A DNA stretch of 64,000 bases from Selaginella moellendorffii (Eukaryota > Streptophyta > Lycopodiopsida > Selaginellales > Selaginellaceae), in NCBI RefSeq assembly GCF_000143415.4, contig NW_003314334.1, positions 817,710 through 881,709 on the forward strand. The letters are read 5' to 3'. The position numbers were made by a program, and so were the translations under genes. Shown one piece after another: positions 11,301-22,094 of the stretch. How positions within the stretch are numbered: the stretch's first letter is position 1; each line of letters starts with the position of its first letter. The notes under the pieces were generated by a model. The model saw only the letters and a program-made list of their open reading frames with translations, did no database searches and was not told the DNA's origin.

Positions 11301-12440
11301 AATGGCCTTGAAAGTTGGCGGTGGCGGTGGAAGTCCCTGCGGCCGTGGTGGCGGCGGCTCTTCCGGATCATCCAGCTTGAACTGATCCATCCCAGCGAAA
11401 TCCTCGTGCTCGTTCCCGGGCTCCGACGCTGCCGGCGATCCAAAGTCCGCGACGCTGCTCGACGTCTTCTTGTGGAACTTGGAGCCGTGCGGCGAATTCG
11501 GCAGGCTGTTGAACGACCGCGACACCGCTCCGCCGCTCCGGATCGCTGGCGACTGCCCGAAACGTCCGCTACTTCCCATGATCTTGCTGCCACCGCCACC
11601 GCTCTCCAAGATCTCATACCCGAAAGTCACCGAGAGAGAGCTCCCTTTGGCCTTGCCCGAGAGTTTGAAGCTCGTGTTCCAGGCGGTGGTGGCGGTGGGC
11701 TTGGCGGCGCCGCTGGATTCCTGCGATGGGAGTATCCGGCTGAGGTCGAGCTGGTGCTTGCCAAGATCGAGCTCCTCCACGTCCATTGCCACCACCGAGA
11801 GCGTGAAGGACTTGGCCATGTACTTGATCGTCCCGGAGGACTTGCTCTTGGATCCATAGACTGTGCATCGAAAATGGAGGATCTCCTGGAACTCGGTGCT
11901 GCCGTGCGAGGCCCTGGCGGGCATGGTCTGGACGCCAGTGTCGCGGTGGCGGAGCTGGACTTGGAGGCGAAGCCCATTCATGGAGGATGGGAGCTTGTCG
12001 ATGGAATGGACGTGGGCGGAGAACTCGCAGGGGAATCGCTGCTGGCCGATGTGTGAGAGCGCGCGGAGTGGCTTCCAATTCCAGAAGCCTTTCTTGTGAT
12101 TGCCCCCGCCGGCCAGCCTCGCCGCGTCGATCTCTTCCTCCTCTGCTAACGATTCGTCCAGTTCTTTATCGCCGGTGGTGTTCTTGCGGCCAATGTCGGA
12201 GATGGAGTGCCTGGATTCCAGCGCGGAGGGATTGGGCGGAGCTTTCTGGGGACGACCCACTGCCTCGCTCACTCTCCGGCGGTGACCCATCTGATCAAAT
12301 TCGCGTCTTGGCGCTGGATTCGTGGTGGGCGCCTGGCCGATCTGGGCTTTGTACAGAGCTTGGCTCAGAGCTTCTAGTTCTTGGAGGAGAGCTCCTCCTC
12401 CTCCTCCTCCTCCACTAGGATTTTTGGAGGCCTTCATCAA
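8327..12440 (-). CDS. PMI1: PLASTID MOVEMENT IMPAIRED 1-like protein
   Basis: Two exons (12440-9760 and 9479-8327) encode 1277 residues. In order: a polyglycine N-terminus, a short helix ELEALSQALYKAQIGQA, an NT-C2 domain at about residues 118-285 (starting FWNWKPLRALSHIG and containing FSAHVHSIDKLP, with TVYGSKSKSSGTIKY), a long acidic Gln/Glu-rich region, and the PMI1-specific C-terminal part with KSVEQIALEGQ, FVSLDELAPVAMEKIEQLA and GLKIQCDMADEEAP. In Arabidopsis PMI1 is needed for light-driven chloroplast relocation, through chloroplast-actin filaments; that role is inferred here. The 280-bp intron splits an Arg codon and has GT/AG ends. The start is the first ATG of the frame. Long open frames on the opposite strand inside this gene are shadows of its GC-rich codon use. 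Confidence 0.9.
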
Positions 12441-12997
12441 TCGATTCCCTCCTTTTCTTTCTCGATTTCTTCTGGCTCGCTCATCGATCCATGGACTCGC
12501 GATTGAAAAAAACCTCTTTTTATATTACCTCGTGAGTGGAGCTTCTTGTTCTTCTTCTTGTTTGCGCGATTTTCTTTCTATTTCTTCGCCATCGCCGTCG
12601 TCTCGCGCACTGGCTGGGAACACTCCGATAAGGGGATAAACAAGTACACGAAACAAAGGCAAAAAAATCGGCCCAAGGAAAGAAAAATGATAAGAGAAGG
12701 AGTTCTCGTGTGATTGATTGATTCCAATCCAATCTCTCAAAGGTTCGTAAATCATTAAAAAATCCATCCCCAGCTTATCTCCCCCACACATTGCCGCAAA
12801 TCTCGAAAATTTTTTCTTCTTTTTGTCTTTGTTTGTTCTTGGCAGTTTGCTGCGATATTCGTGTGGTTCCCGACACTGCACCATTCCTTTTCCAGCCTTC
12901 CTTTAAGGGTTTAGTTAAAGGTTCTTAAACCCTAAACTAATATTATCAACTAACTATTCCGTACGAAAAATGTTCTTGCTCAAGGTTTTATAAAATC

Positions 12998-13651
12998 TCA
13001 AACAAAGTTAGATCGGACTTGGTCAATGCTACGCTCGTCCAAGAAGAAAGTCTTCTCGAGCACCTCGTCCGGCACCTCTGGGCGGGATCCAAACATGGAT
13101 CTTGCAATGAACTGGATTCCGGGAAGCTGGGAGTTGAGAGTGGCGATGATCTTCGCGTTGGTCCTTCCCACGTTCATCTGCCAGTGGATTAATCCGCGAG
13201 GAATCACCATGACTTCTCCCCTGTTCATCACTCGGGCAAACAGGCGATTGTCCGCGGTGACGATGGCGGCGTAGACGGTCCCTTCTTCTACGTAGACCAT
13301 CTCCGAGGCTCTGGGATGGGTGTGTGGGGGGATGATCCCTTCCGGGAGAAAATCGAGCCTAGCGATGGAGAGACCCAAAGTGTTGAGGCCTGGAAATCTC
13401 AGCACGGTCCCGAAGATGGCGCCAGAGCGATTGATGTTTGTGGTGTTGGAGGAGTTGACGATCCCGCTGTAGATGAAATCGTCCACAGTAACTGTGGACG
13501 AGTTCGTGCACGGGAATCCATTGATCCCGGGGACAATGTTGAGATCTCCGATGCAAAAGTCCTGGAGTGGATCTGGATCGGATGAAACGACTGCGCACAC
13601 GAAGAATGCGAGCAAAGCAATCCAGACAGCGTGAGATTTGGAGAGAGCCAT
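12998..13651 (-). CDS. Germin-like protein GLP-1 (type A)
   Basis: Intronless, 217 aa, a secreted cupin. A signal peptide covers residues 1 to about 24 (hydrophobic IALLAFFVCAVVSS), and Cys33 with Cys48 forms the usual N-terminal disulfide of germins. Germin box 1 holds His110, His112 and Glu117 (PPHTHPRASEMVYVEEG), and box 2 has His156 (VIPRGLIHWQMNVG): the full Mn-binding set. There are four N-glycosylation sequons (N50, N66, N69, N74). Germins are apoplastic hexamers; some have oxalate oxidase or superoxide dismutase activity, and which applies here cannot be told. A TATA-like gtatatatat lies near 13731-13740, about 80 bp upstream. Specific to this copy: Trp10 in the signal peptide, Ile40, Thr49 and Asp210. 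The frame stays open upstream of the ATG, but that stretch is promoter shared with the paralogues. It pairs with GLP-6 as one arm of an inverted duplication. Confidence 0.96.
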   Translation of the reverse strand: MALSKSHAVWIALLAFFVCAVVSSDPDPLQDFCIGDLNIVPGINGFPCTNSSTVTVDDFIYSGIVNSSNTTNINRSGAIFGTVLRFPGLNTLGLSIARLDFLPEGIIPPHTHPRASEMVYVEEGTVYAAIVTADNRLFARVMNRGEVMVIPRGLIHWQMNVGRTNAKIIATLNSQLPGIQFIARSMFGSRPEVPDEVLEKTFFLDERSIDQVRSNFV

Positions 13652-15243
13652 AGTTGAAGAACTGGATGAAATCTTTGATCGGAGACGAGTCGATCGCTGG
13701 ATTTGTGATGAAGAACCATTGCCTTGAATGATATATATACCTGGAAAACGTGATAGTACTTGGATGCTGCGCGTACACACTAATTTGGAAAGCCGAGTGA
13801 GCCACCATGTTGGAACACGAAGTTTCAATCACATTTTTGGTCAAGGTCAGCGGGAAGAGTAAGTAAAAGTCGCATTTTGAATAACTGGAATATATATTTT
13901 ACTTTGCTTTTAAAAACATATTTCTCACCAGCTACGAAGTTCAATGATCGATGACCAAGGTAACGTTCAATGATCGATGACGATCAATGACCAAGGTAAA
14001 GTATGCATACATTAAGCTTCGTGACCCATTGACACCCAATTGACAATGAGATTCAAACAAGCGTCCAACGAAGTATCTTTTGAAAGCATCAATGACTAAT
14101 TTTTATTCAGTGGAAGTTGTAACGTATCCAATATCTTGCTCCGAACCTCCAATGTTCATACGTGCGGATAATACCAGCGAAGCAAGCAGGTGACCCGACC
14201 ACAGCGAGCTTTGCCCAACGGACGAGTACTGGGGATCCACCTGTACAGGGGGACTGTATACGTAATGTGCTTGTAACAATACGACCACGACGTTCGAGCT
14301 CATGCAGTTGAGCTCTGGAAAGACAGTTTGGAAGAGGTGGACTCGCATCTTTTGTGTTACAAGGGATACGAGACATTGTACTACACAGAGTCGGGAGGTC
14401 GCCGGGACAGTTGAACGAGTACAAAAGTTCAAGGCAGTGAGCCGCTGTTTCTCCTATGACATCAGGAAGATGCTTGGTGACGCTGGAGAAGATTCAATCC
14501 TTGCAATGAAATTCTTCTTTTCCTAGGCTGTCTACCACCAACCTCTAGGACTCATTCTCACTCAAGCTGATGGTAAGGCAGTCGGTGACGGTATCTGGTG
14601 CGAGATCGAGGCCGCCGCCGAGACTCGGATCAGCCACCAGCTCCCATGGTATCCTCCACTTTTGGCCGTCATGCCAGAGCATAATCGTCTGAACACTGAA
14701 CATCAAACAGTTCCTCTTACACTTTCCTCATGCTTGTTCTGACTCGCCATTGCATCGATATCCTGCAACAACAATACATAAGCTGAAGAGAGCGCGACGG
14801 AGTCGTACCTGGATAATCTCTAATTAGGATTTCTGGGATGGGAAAGCCGAAGCAGCAAGGAATGGATGGTATTACTTACTGCCTGAAGGGTCGGCAGAAG
14901 TTTTGCAAGGCATTGATGCTGCTCCAAAAGAAGAAGAGTAAGCGATCAAAAGTGAAGAGTTTCATGGGCCTGGACCCGCGAAATGTTGATATTTGCAGGA
15001 AACTCGTGTTTATTATAAAGTTTGTAGGGGAAAGTGTCTCAACTTCTTCGTATCCGAATGAAGTCTAAAATTAAAACATCTGAAGGGTCGATCTATCCAT
15101 TTATATGGGACCTTTACTGGATCTGAAGCTTTTTGCTTTTGCAAAGATGTGCAATTTTCTAGCGAAGAGGTTATAGCTCTTTGCTTTTCTGGCTATTTTC
15201 TTGATAGAATCCAGGAAAAGAATTTTATAAACGGGGCAAAATC
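13652..15243. repeat. Left arm spacer of inverted duplication (copy of 28394-29976)
   Basis: This 1.59 kb between GLP-1 and GLP-2 is the reverse complement, with small indels, of the spacer between GLP-5 and GLP-6. It carries the GLP-1 promoter, a short repeated phrase around caatgatcgatgaccaagg (13950-14000), exon-like pieces with several stops (about 14100-14750, including WHDGQKWR on the minus strand), and a small open frame starting MGKPKQQGMD at 14838-15068 (+). No intact gene other than the flanking GLPs is recognised. Confidence 0.85.
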
Positions 15244-15897
15244 TCATACGAAGTTGGATCGGACTTGGTTGATGCTACGCTCGTCCAAGAAAAAAGTCTT
15301 CTCGAGCACCTCGTCGGGAACCTCTGGCCGAGATCCAAACATGGATCTTGCAATGAACTGGATTCCGGGAAGCTGGGAGTTGAGAGTGGCGATGATCTTC
15401 GCGTTGGTCCTTCCTACGTTCATCTGCCAGTGGATTAATCCGCGAGGAATCACCATGACTTCTCCCCTGTTCATCACTCGGGCAAACAGGCGATTGTCCG
15501 CTGTGACGATGGCAGCGTACACGGTCCCTTCTTCTACGTAGACCATCTCCGAGGCTCTGGGATGGGTGTGTGGGGGGATGATCCCTTCCGGGAGAAAGTC
15601 GAGCCTAGCGATGGAGAGACCCAAAGTGTTGAGGCCTGGAAATCTCAACACGGTTCCGAAGATGGCGCCAGAACGATTGATGTTTGTGGTGTTGGAGGAA
15701 TTGACGATTCCGCTGTAGATGAAATCGTCCACCGTGACTGTGGACGAGTTCCTGCATGGGAATCCATTGATCCCGGGGACGACGTTGAGATCTCCGATGC
15801 AAAAGTCCTGGAGTGGATCTGGATCGGATGAAACTACTGCGCACACGAAGAATGCTAGCAAAGAAATCGAGAGGGCGTGAGAACTGGAGAAAGCCAT
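15244..15897 (-). CDS. Germin-like protein GLP-2 (type A)
   Basis: Intronless, 217 aa, with all four metal ligands, both N-terminal cysteines and the four sequons at the same places as GLP-1. The mature part is almost identical to the other type A copies. The signal peptide differs most (MAFSSSHALSISLLAFF), and the 5' flank beyond about 15900 has diverged, so this copy may be controlled differently. A TATA-like run lies at about 15995-16007. The frame is open for another 69 codons upstream of the ATG, but that stretch corresponds to 5' UTR and promoter in the paralogues, and the internal ATG at 15897 aligns with their starts. It is the partner of GLP-5 in the inverted duplication. Confidence 0.95.
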   Translation of the reverse strand: MAFSSSHALSISLLAFFVCAVVSSDPDPLQDFCIGDLNVVPGINGFPCRNSSTVTVDDFIYSGIVNSSNTTNINRSGAIFGTVLRFPGLNTLGLSIARLDFLPEGIIPPHTHPRASEMVYVEEGTVYAAIVTADNRLFARVMNRGEVMVIPRGLIHWQMNVGRTNAKIIATLNSQLPGIQFIARSMFGSRPEVPDEVLEKTFFLDERSINQVRSNFV

Positions 15898-16099
15898 ATC
15901 CAAGCCCAGATCGAGGAAAGAGGAAAATCTCGATATTAAGTTCTCGGAGATGAATGTACTACTGGATTTGTGATGAGAAATCATTCCCTTGAATGATATA
16001 TATATACTAGGAATTGCGACGCTACATGGATGTTTCCCATACACACAGAAGAATTTGAAAGCGAGTGAGCCACCATAATGGAACACCATCAGATTTAAG

Positions 16100-16460
16100 G
16101 TCAACGAGAAAAGTCAAAGCTGTCGATCTCATTGCAAGAAAAGGGCCACGGGTTTTTCGCTGGAAAATTTGGGCTCCAGTAATCTCCACTCCCATTGCCA
16201 AAGTGATGGACTTCCCTCCCACCATCTTGGATGTTCTTGAGGATCCTCAGCTGCGGTCCTTGTTCCACCTATCGCCTCTGTCACCAAGTCATGCCCCCAA
16301 ATCATGCTCCTGGGGCAGCCAAGATCATCCAAGTGGACATAAACATAAACTTTCGTCCAGTAGAAGAACCTCACTGCCTCGTTGAAATGCTCCCGCAATG
16401 CAAAAAGCATGCACCACGAGACTCGATTTCTGTCCGGCATTACAGGCAACAAGAATGGTC
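16100..16460 (-). pseudogene. Truncated PPR-DYW relic
   Basis: The minus strand retains collapsed pieces of a PPR-DYW gene like the one at 30805-33075. They are MPDRNRVSWCMLFALREH and FNEAVRFFYWTKVYVYVHLD (compare the intact repeat), then EDPQ..PRWWEG and MVGGKSITLAMGVE (compare MVGRSITVRDASRF of the DYW domain). Several PPR repeats and most of the E and DYW domains are missing, and the frame changes. The same collapsed arrangement recurs at 36118-36400, so both come from one already-broken copy. Not expected to make a protein. Confidence 0.75.
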
Positions 16461-16641
16461 ATCACAACGTCTTGGTCATGCCTTGGCCCGAATGTCGATT
16501 TTGCTGCCTTTTTTGTTTTGGCAGAAGGACAAAATTAAAAAAACTCGTCTCATTTTTCCGATGATTTTCAATTTTCAATTTTCAATCTTCAATGTCTACC
16601 CCGGCAATTGGAGATGCTTCTACAAGTTGGTCCCAAGATTA

Positions 16642-17730
16642 TCATTTCTCTTGTTTCTTTTTAAATTCCTCCACGTAAATCTGCTGCAAGAAGGGGGTAC
16701 AGAACTTATCCTTGTACGCATATCTCGAATCCACTTGCCTGTCGATGCTAAAGTCGCCCACAATCTCCAGATCCCTTATTAACAGCCTCACAGCATAAAA
16801 AAGCCCATGGTCTACAAAAGTGGAAATGACTGAATCCCAGTCTTCCTTTATGTCTAACAGCTTGCCAACTTCCTTCAGTGTCAAGTCGGGCGATTCAGGC
16901 CAGCGTCCGGCATGGGATCCACATCTATAAGATCACACAGTTTCGCAGTAGCAACTTCTATGCAGACCCTGTCTAGGATATTCAGCGAGTGCGGATGATT
17001 GGCTGCATAATACTCCACTTGTTGACGTCTACACGGGTCATCAGCTATACAACGGCACCTAGAACCGAAGCCTGCTTGCACTTGTTCCTCCAAACGTAAA
17101 CATCACAACCTATTAGTGACATGCAGCAAGTGAAGCGACCACAAACCTTGGTGAAGCCTTCTGTTCTTAAGACTTTGATCCTGCCCTTCCGTATTTCCTG
17201 TAGTGCATAGCATCAGACGACATCCCTAAGATCACCTTGTAGCTACAGAGAACATCCATTATCGACTCGTTGGAGGCGCTCCTTGGCATCATACCTCCAC
17301 TACACTGGGTCCAATCCCTCAACACCTTCGACAATGAATGATATCCTCGCCCAAACCCATCCGATCCTCCAGAAAAGCCTTGAGCGAAGCGAGATCCCTT
17401 ACAGTGTCGGCCATGACGTTGGGCTGCTAGGCGTACGCAAAATTGAGCGCATCAATAAATAAATCAATGAGGCAACTGCTAGCTCGTTCCATAAGCACAG
17501 TACTATGGTCTTCTTTGGAGCTGCAGTGCAAAGGAGAGAGGCAAATGCCCTGAGCCTTGCAAGATTTGTCATCGCCCTTGGCCAGTATCTCCTCTCCGGG
17601 AAGCATATCAAACCACAACAGAGCATCGGGCAAGCATACCACATTGATTGCTACCAAAGTAGGAACTTTGTTTACCTTGTGGACATCGATCAGCTTCCAG
17701 GTGGCAGCAGGTTCGAGGGTCAGCTTTGAA
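16642..17730 (-). pseudogene. Unrecognised, apparently decayed gene
   Basis: Minus-strand pieces look protein-like but lie in different frames with stops between them. At about 17720-17430 there is LVAINVVCLPDALLWFDMLP with a following Ser/Cys-rich part; at about 17093-16881, SRCRCIADDPCRRQQVEYYA and ILDRVCIEVATAKLCDL; and at 16884-16642, MTLKEVGKLLDIKEDWDSVI, VDHGLFYAVRLLIRDLEIVG and QQIYVEEFKKKQEK. I recognise no family. It may be a multi-exon gene whose introns I cannot place, but stops in the middle third (17100-17400) suggest decay. Confidence 0.35.
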
Positions 17731-18006
17731 CTCTAACTGATAGTGTATTATTAAATAAACTATCCTTAGTCAATGTTTGACTTTCTCCACCTTGACCAAA
17801 AATGTGATTCATCGGTTCCAGTATGGTGGCTCACTCGGCTTTCAAATTCTTCCCACTCTCACGAGGAGTGTGTACGCGCAGCATCCAAGTAGCATCACAT
17901 TTTCTAGGTATATATATATCATTCAAGGCAATCGTTATTCATCACATCCAGCGATCCACTCGTCTCAAAGATTCATCCAGTAGTTCTTCCCTCTTGAGCA
18001 TCAACT

Positions 18007-18660
18007 ATGGCTCTCTCCAAATCTCACGCTGTCTCGATTGCTTTGCTCGCATTCTTCGTGTGCGCAGTAGTTTCATCCGATCCAGATCCACTCCAGGACT
18101 TTTGCATCGGAGATCTCAACGTCGTCCCCGGGATCAATGGATTCCCATGCAGGAACACGTCCACAGTCACGGTGGACGATTTCATCTACAGCGGAATCGT
18201 CAACTCCTCCAACACCACAAACATCAATCGCTCTGGCGCAATCTTTGGAACCGTGGTGAGATTCCCAGGCCTCAACACTTTGGGTCTCTCTATCGCTAGG
18301 CTCGACTTTCTCCCGGAAGGGATCATCCCTCCACACACCCATCCCAGAGCCTCGGAGATGGTCTACGTAGAAGAAGGGACCGTCTACGCCGCCATCGTCA
18401 CAGCGGACAATCGCCTGTTTGCCCGAGTGATGAACAGGGGAGAAGTCATGGTGATTCCTCGCGGATTAATCCACTGGCAGATGAACGTGGGAAGGACCAA
18501 CGCGAAGATCATCGCCACTCTCAACTCCCAGCTTCCCGGAATCCAGTTCATTGCAAGATCCATGTTTGGATCTCGGCCAGAGGTTCCCGACGAGGTGCTC
18601 GAGAAGACTTTTTTCTTGGATGAGCGTGGCATCAACCAAGTCCGATCCAACTTCGTATGA
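18007..18660 (+). CDS. Germin-like protein GLP-3 (type A)
   Basis: Intronless, 217 aa, with the complete His/His/Glu/His set and signal peptide. It differs from the other type A copies mainly in having Thr at residue 51 (CRNTSTV), which keeps the N50 sequon, and Val at residue 84. A TATA-like tatatatatat at about 17908-17919 stands roughly 90 bp before the ATG, followed by the leader found in the other type A copies (tcattcaaggcaa). The 3' flank (gattttgccccgtttataaaattc) matches those of GLP-2 and GLP-5. Immediately downstream is a broken glutathione synthetase copy in the same orientation. Confidence 0.96.
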   Translation: MALSKSHAVSIALLAFFVCAVVSSDPDPLQDFCIGDLNVVPGINGFPCRNTSTVTVDDFIYSGIVNSSNTTNINRSGAIFGTVVRFPGLNTLGLSIARLDFLPEGIIPPHTHPRASEMVYVEEGTVYAAIVTADNRLFARVMNRGEVMVIPRGLIHWQMNVGRTNAKIIATLNSQLPGIQFIARSMFGSRPEVPDEVLEKTFFLDERGINQVRSNFV

Positions 18661-18929
18661 GATTTTGCCCCGTTTATAAAATTCTTTTCTGAAAATAGCC
18701 AAGATCATCGCACACATAGATAGTGACCAATCAACAGAGAGAAAGGTTCCTTTGCTAACTTCACAGATCTCACAGAAAAAGTCTGCGTTGAATGGATACC
18801 ACTAAGAGGGTTCAAACTCATGCTGGGCGTGGTTACCTCCGCAAATCCTTTCATCAAAACCTCTCTTTTTTTCATACTTTTCTGTTGCGTGTTTCATAGT
18901 TGTAGATAATTTTTCTCATGTTCTCGGGA

Positions 18930-20068
18930 ACTCTTCTGGGGTCAAGATGCTCAACTCTTTTAACGACGTCCCTGTTGCATTTGGTGATGTCTTGGGACTT
19001 GCTTGGAAAGAATTTGGGAACACGAGGTCTTTTAAAAGCTACTGAATCCAGCACAGCTGTGCTCTTTGTTGTACAACCAAATATGTATGATCAGTTCTGG
19101 CTGGAGAAATATCTTCACGAGCTGTATCTATTTTCTCTCTTCGTTGATGTTTTGTTCCTTGACTTTGCGTCACTCACGGTGCCAGCATGATTCGTCAAAC
19201 GCTAACTGAACTTTAATCTGAAGCGTATCTCTCTTCCAATGGAACGCTTTCTGTGTGAGTGCAATCGTTGTTTGGATCCTTTTCTTTTGTTTCGCAGTGA
19301 TGGGCATCTTGTCGCAGTTGTCTACTACAGATCAGGCTATGCACCCACGGAGGATCCTTCCGAGCTGGTATATGTCAGTCATTCGTGGCTATTTCTTTAT
19401 TTTCGTTTTGTTTCGCTACAAGGAATGGCACGCGAGATTGCTGCTGGAGCGTTATAAAATTCCATGGATCTCATGCCACTTAGCTGGAACCAAAAAAGTG
19501 CAACAAGAGCTTGCCAAGCCGAATGTATTAGAAAGGTACCGCCATCCTTTTGTTTCAGCACTCCAAGGTTTGTTCAAGACAAGAAAAACGCCGCGGAGAT
19601 CATTTGTGAGTTCTTTGCGGGGCTGTGGGGCCTCAACGAAGAGAGTTACGAGATCAGCAACAAACAGCCAGAGCTATTTGTTCTAAACCCTCAATGCGAA
19701 GGGCGGTGGTGAGTTTTGCCTTTCCAAGTTTCTCTCATCGTTTTCGCGTCTCACAGGAACAACAAATATGGCAGCGCCGTGAAAGCGAAGCTACTGGGAG
19801 ACGGAGGTGCCGGGCTTTCGGCTTATATCCTCATGCAGCGCATCTTCCCACCGGCGTACACGTCTTATCCCGTGCGAGGAGGCGAGTGGAGCGCCGAGAA
19901 AGCAGTCTCGGAGCTGGGAATCTTTAGCACATACCTGTCTACTCTCTCAATTTCTTGCAAGGAATGACGAAAGACAAATCGCCAACAAGGATTGTGGCTA
20001 CTTGCTGAGAACAAAAGCCTCGAAAGTAGATGAGGAAAGCGTCGACACCGCTTGACAGCGTCTATCTC
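18930..20068 (+). pseudogene. GSH2: Glutathione synthetase pseudogene, copy A (C-terminal three quarters)
   Basis: Exon-like blocks follow the eukaryotic glutathione synthetase order: [131 protein letters not shown] and GYLLRTKASKVDEE. The N-terminal exons are missing (a deletion relative to copy B). The ATP-binding glycine-rich loop KPQREGGGNN has become NPQCEGRWNN, the segment after LLLER is shortened, and the terminal exon stops early at SVDTA before the expected LDSVYL, which is still present in another frame. The family enzyme joins glycine to gamma-glutamylcysteine; this copy should not. Confidence 0.85.
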
Positions 20069-20474
20069 TAAATAAACAAGTGAAAAACTTAAGGGTAAAT
20101 GATAAATTTCTAACGTATAATTTCACTTCTTGAAGAGTTGCGCTTTCTCACCATTTTTTGGTGAAGGAATTTGATCTGCAATGTACTCTAGAACAAAAGC
20201 TGCTTAATTTCCAAAATTCCAAGCGTGTTTAGAGAGCTATTTTCAAAATGAGGAGACTTGTAACCTTTGACCAAAAACGTATTTCAAACTTCGCGTTCCA
20301 GATGGCGGCTAAGGGGGCGGCCGGCTCACTCGGCTTTCCAAATTAGTGTCTACGCGAAGCATCTAAGTACTATCACATTTTCGAGGTATATTTATTATTC
20401 AAGGTAGTGGCTCTTCATCACAAATCCAGCGATCCACTCGTCTCCAATCAAAGATTTCATCCAGTTCTTCGACT

Positions 20475-21128
20475 ATGGCTCTCTCCAAATCTCACGCTGT
20501 CTCGATTGCTTTGCTTGCATTCTTCGTGTGCGCAGTAGTTTCATCCGATCCAGATCCACTCCAGGACTTTTGCATCGGAGATCTCAACGTCGTCCCCGGG
20601 ATCAATGGATTTCCATGCAGGAACTCGTCCACAGTCACGGTGGACGATTTCATCTACAGCGGAATCGTCAATTCCTCCAACACCACAAACATCAATCGCT
20701 CCGGCGCAATCTTTGGAACCGTGGTGAGATTCCCGGGCCTCAACACTTTGGGTCTCTCCATCGCTAGGCTCGACTTTCTCCCGGAAGGGATCATCCCTCC
20801 ACACACCCATCCCAGAGCCTCGGAGATGGTCTATGTAGAAGAAGGGACCGTCTATGCCGCCATCGTCACAGCGGACAATCGCTTGTTTGCCCGAGTGATG
20901 AACAGGGGAGAAGTCATGGTGATTCCTCGCGGATTAATCCACTGGCAGATGAACGTAGGAAGGACCAACGCGAAGATCATCGCCACGCTCAACTCCCAGC
21001 TTCCCGGAATCCAGTTCATTGCAAGATCCATGTTTGGATCTCGGCCAGAGGTCCCGAACGAGGTGCTCGAGAAGACTTTCTTCTTGGACGAGCGTGGCAT
21101 CAACCAAGTTCGATCCAACTTCGTATGA
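20475..21128 (+). CDS. Germin-like protein GLP-4 (type A)
   Basis: Intronless, 217 aa, with all ligands, cysteines and sequons as in GLP-1. The copy-specific change is Asn at residue 195 (EVPNEVLEK). Its promoter differs: the TATA run of its sisters is altered to tatatttatt at about 20388-20397, and the upstream 100 bp carry substitutions, so expression may be weaker or differently timed. The 3' flank leads within 150 bp into copy B of the glutathione synthetase pseudogene, repeating the GLP-then-synthetase order of the previous unit. The pair GLP-3/copy A and GLP-4/copy B therefore looks like a tandem duplication. Confidence 0.95.
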   Translation: MALSKSHAVSIALLAFFVCAVVSSDPDPLQDFCIGDLNVVPGINGFPCRNSSTVTVDDFIYSGIVNSSNTTNINRSGAIFGTVVRFPGLNTLGLSIARLDFLPEGIIPPHTHPRASEMVYVEEGTVYAAIVTADNRLFARVMNRGEVMVIPRGLIHWQMNVGRTNAKIIATLNSQLPGIQFIARSMFGSRPEVPNEVLEKTFFLDERGINQVRSNFV

Positions 21129-21269
21129 CATTTTGTTTATAAAATTCTTCTCTTGGAATCTATCCAAGTTTGTCGTTGCAAAAAAATAGCCAAGAGCTAC
21201 CCCATCGCTAGAAAATTGCTCTTGGCCATATCACTCCTCGCTGATAAATGCGTGCACAAGATGCATTTA

Positions 21270-22006
21270 TATGGCTCGAATCAGAAGAGACAAAGGTTTA
21301 ACGTGGTTACCAATCCTTACAACCCATGGTCGGTCGAAATCTTCTTTTTTTTCATACTTTTCTGTTGCGCAGGGCTCTGTAAATCTAGGTGTTGTTGTTC
21401 ATGCACCGCTTCTTCCTTCTCCCTTTCCCGAGGCTCTCTTCCAGCAAGCTCTTAACCTTGGATCGCATTTTAACACTCTCGTGAGCTCCGACAGTGATTT
21501 CCGCAAAGTCTGTATATTTTCTGTACTTCGATTCTTGTTGCTCACTTTTTTTTTTATCCCAAACTGCTCGACATTCGCTGGAAGGTACGACCTGAAGGCA
21601 TTGTGCACGTAAGATTCAGAGTTTCCTCATTCTGATTCTACTCCTGACTTGATCTATGCATTTTAGAACATACAACTTGGAATGTAGAGATAAACACAAT
21701 CTCATCTTCTTTCGCTGGCATTGGTTCACTTGGAAGTCAGATGCACAGGTCTTCACTCATGTTTCACAGTTGTAGATAATTTTTTGGTCGTTTTCTCATG
21801 GACGTCGTTAAAAGAGCACCCCAGATGAGTTCCCGAGCACAAGTCAGCTGTTGCATTTGGTGATGTCTTGGGACTTACTTGGAAAGAATTTGGGAACACG
21901 AGGTAAGTGGATGCATGCTTTTAAAAGCTACTGAAACCAGCACAGCTGTGCTCTTTGTTGTACAACCAAACGAGCGGAATAGTTCTGGCTGGAGAAATAT
22001 CTTCAC
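21270..22006 (+). pseudogene. GSH2: Glutathione synthetase pseudogene, copy B, N-terminal part
   Basis: This part keeps what copy A lost: GVVVHAPLLPSPFPEALFQQ with ALNLGSHFNTLVSSDSDF (the substrate-domain start of plant glutathione synthetase), and near 21690-21755 the block EINTISSSFAGIGSLGSQMH that contributes to substrate binding. Then come AFGDVLGL and the VVQPN block up to 22006. The copy is interrupted here by the copia element (22007-26315). Coding resumes for about 35 bp after the second target-site copy and then turns into an inverted segment (26357 onward). The frame is also broken between blocks. Confidence 0.82.
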
Positions 22007-22094
22007 TGAGACAAATCGGGATCAAAGCGCACTGCGCTAGCGGACAGAACAGGAAAACCCTAATGGACACGTGGCGAGGGTGTGTCGTGTAACA
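22007..22094 (-). repeat. 3' LTR of the copia element (88 bp)
   Basis: It is identical to the copy at 26228-26315 except at 22033 (T here, C there), a CG-context change. The polyprotein frame runs into it and ends at the TAG at 22037-22039, 56 bp inside the LTR in the element's direction. The adjacent target duplication is at 22002-22006. Confidence 0.95.

Noticed and set aside
10569-12056. 495-codon frame opposite the PMI1-like exon
   Set aside because: It mirrors GC-rich, Ser/Glu-rich coding sequence on the minus strand and has no family features.
14838-15068. Ribosomal protein L27-like match of KKKSKRSKVKSF
   Set aside because: Only a dozen basic residues resemble it; the remainder does not.
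15898-16104. N-terminal extension of GLP-2 (also GLP-1, -5 and -7 upstream frames)
   Set aside because: The upstream residues translate promoter and leader shared with paralogues. The signal peptide begins at the internal ATG in all copies.
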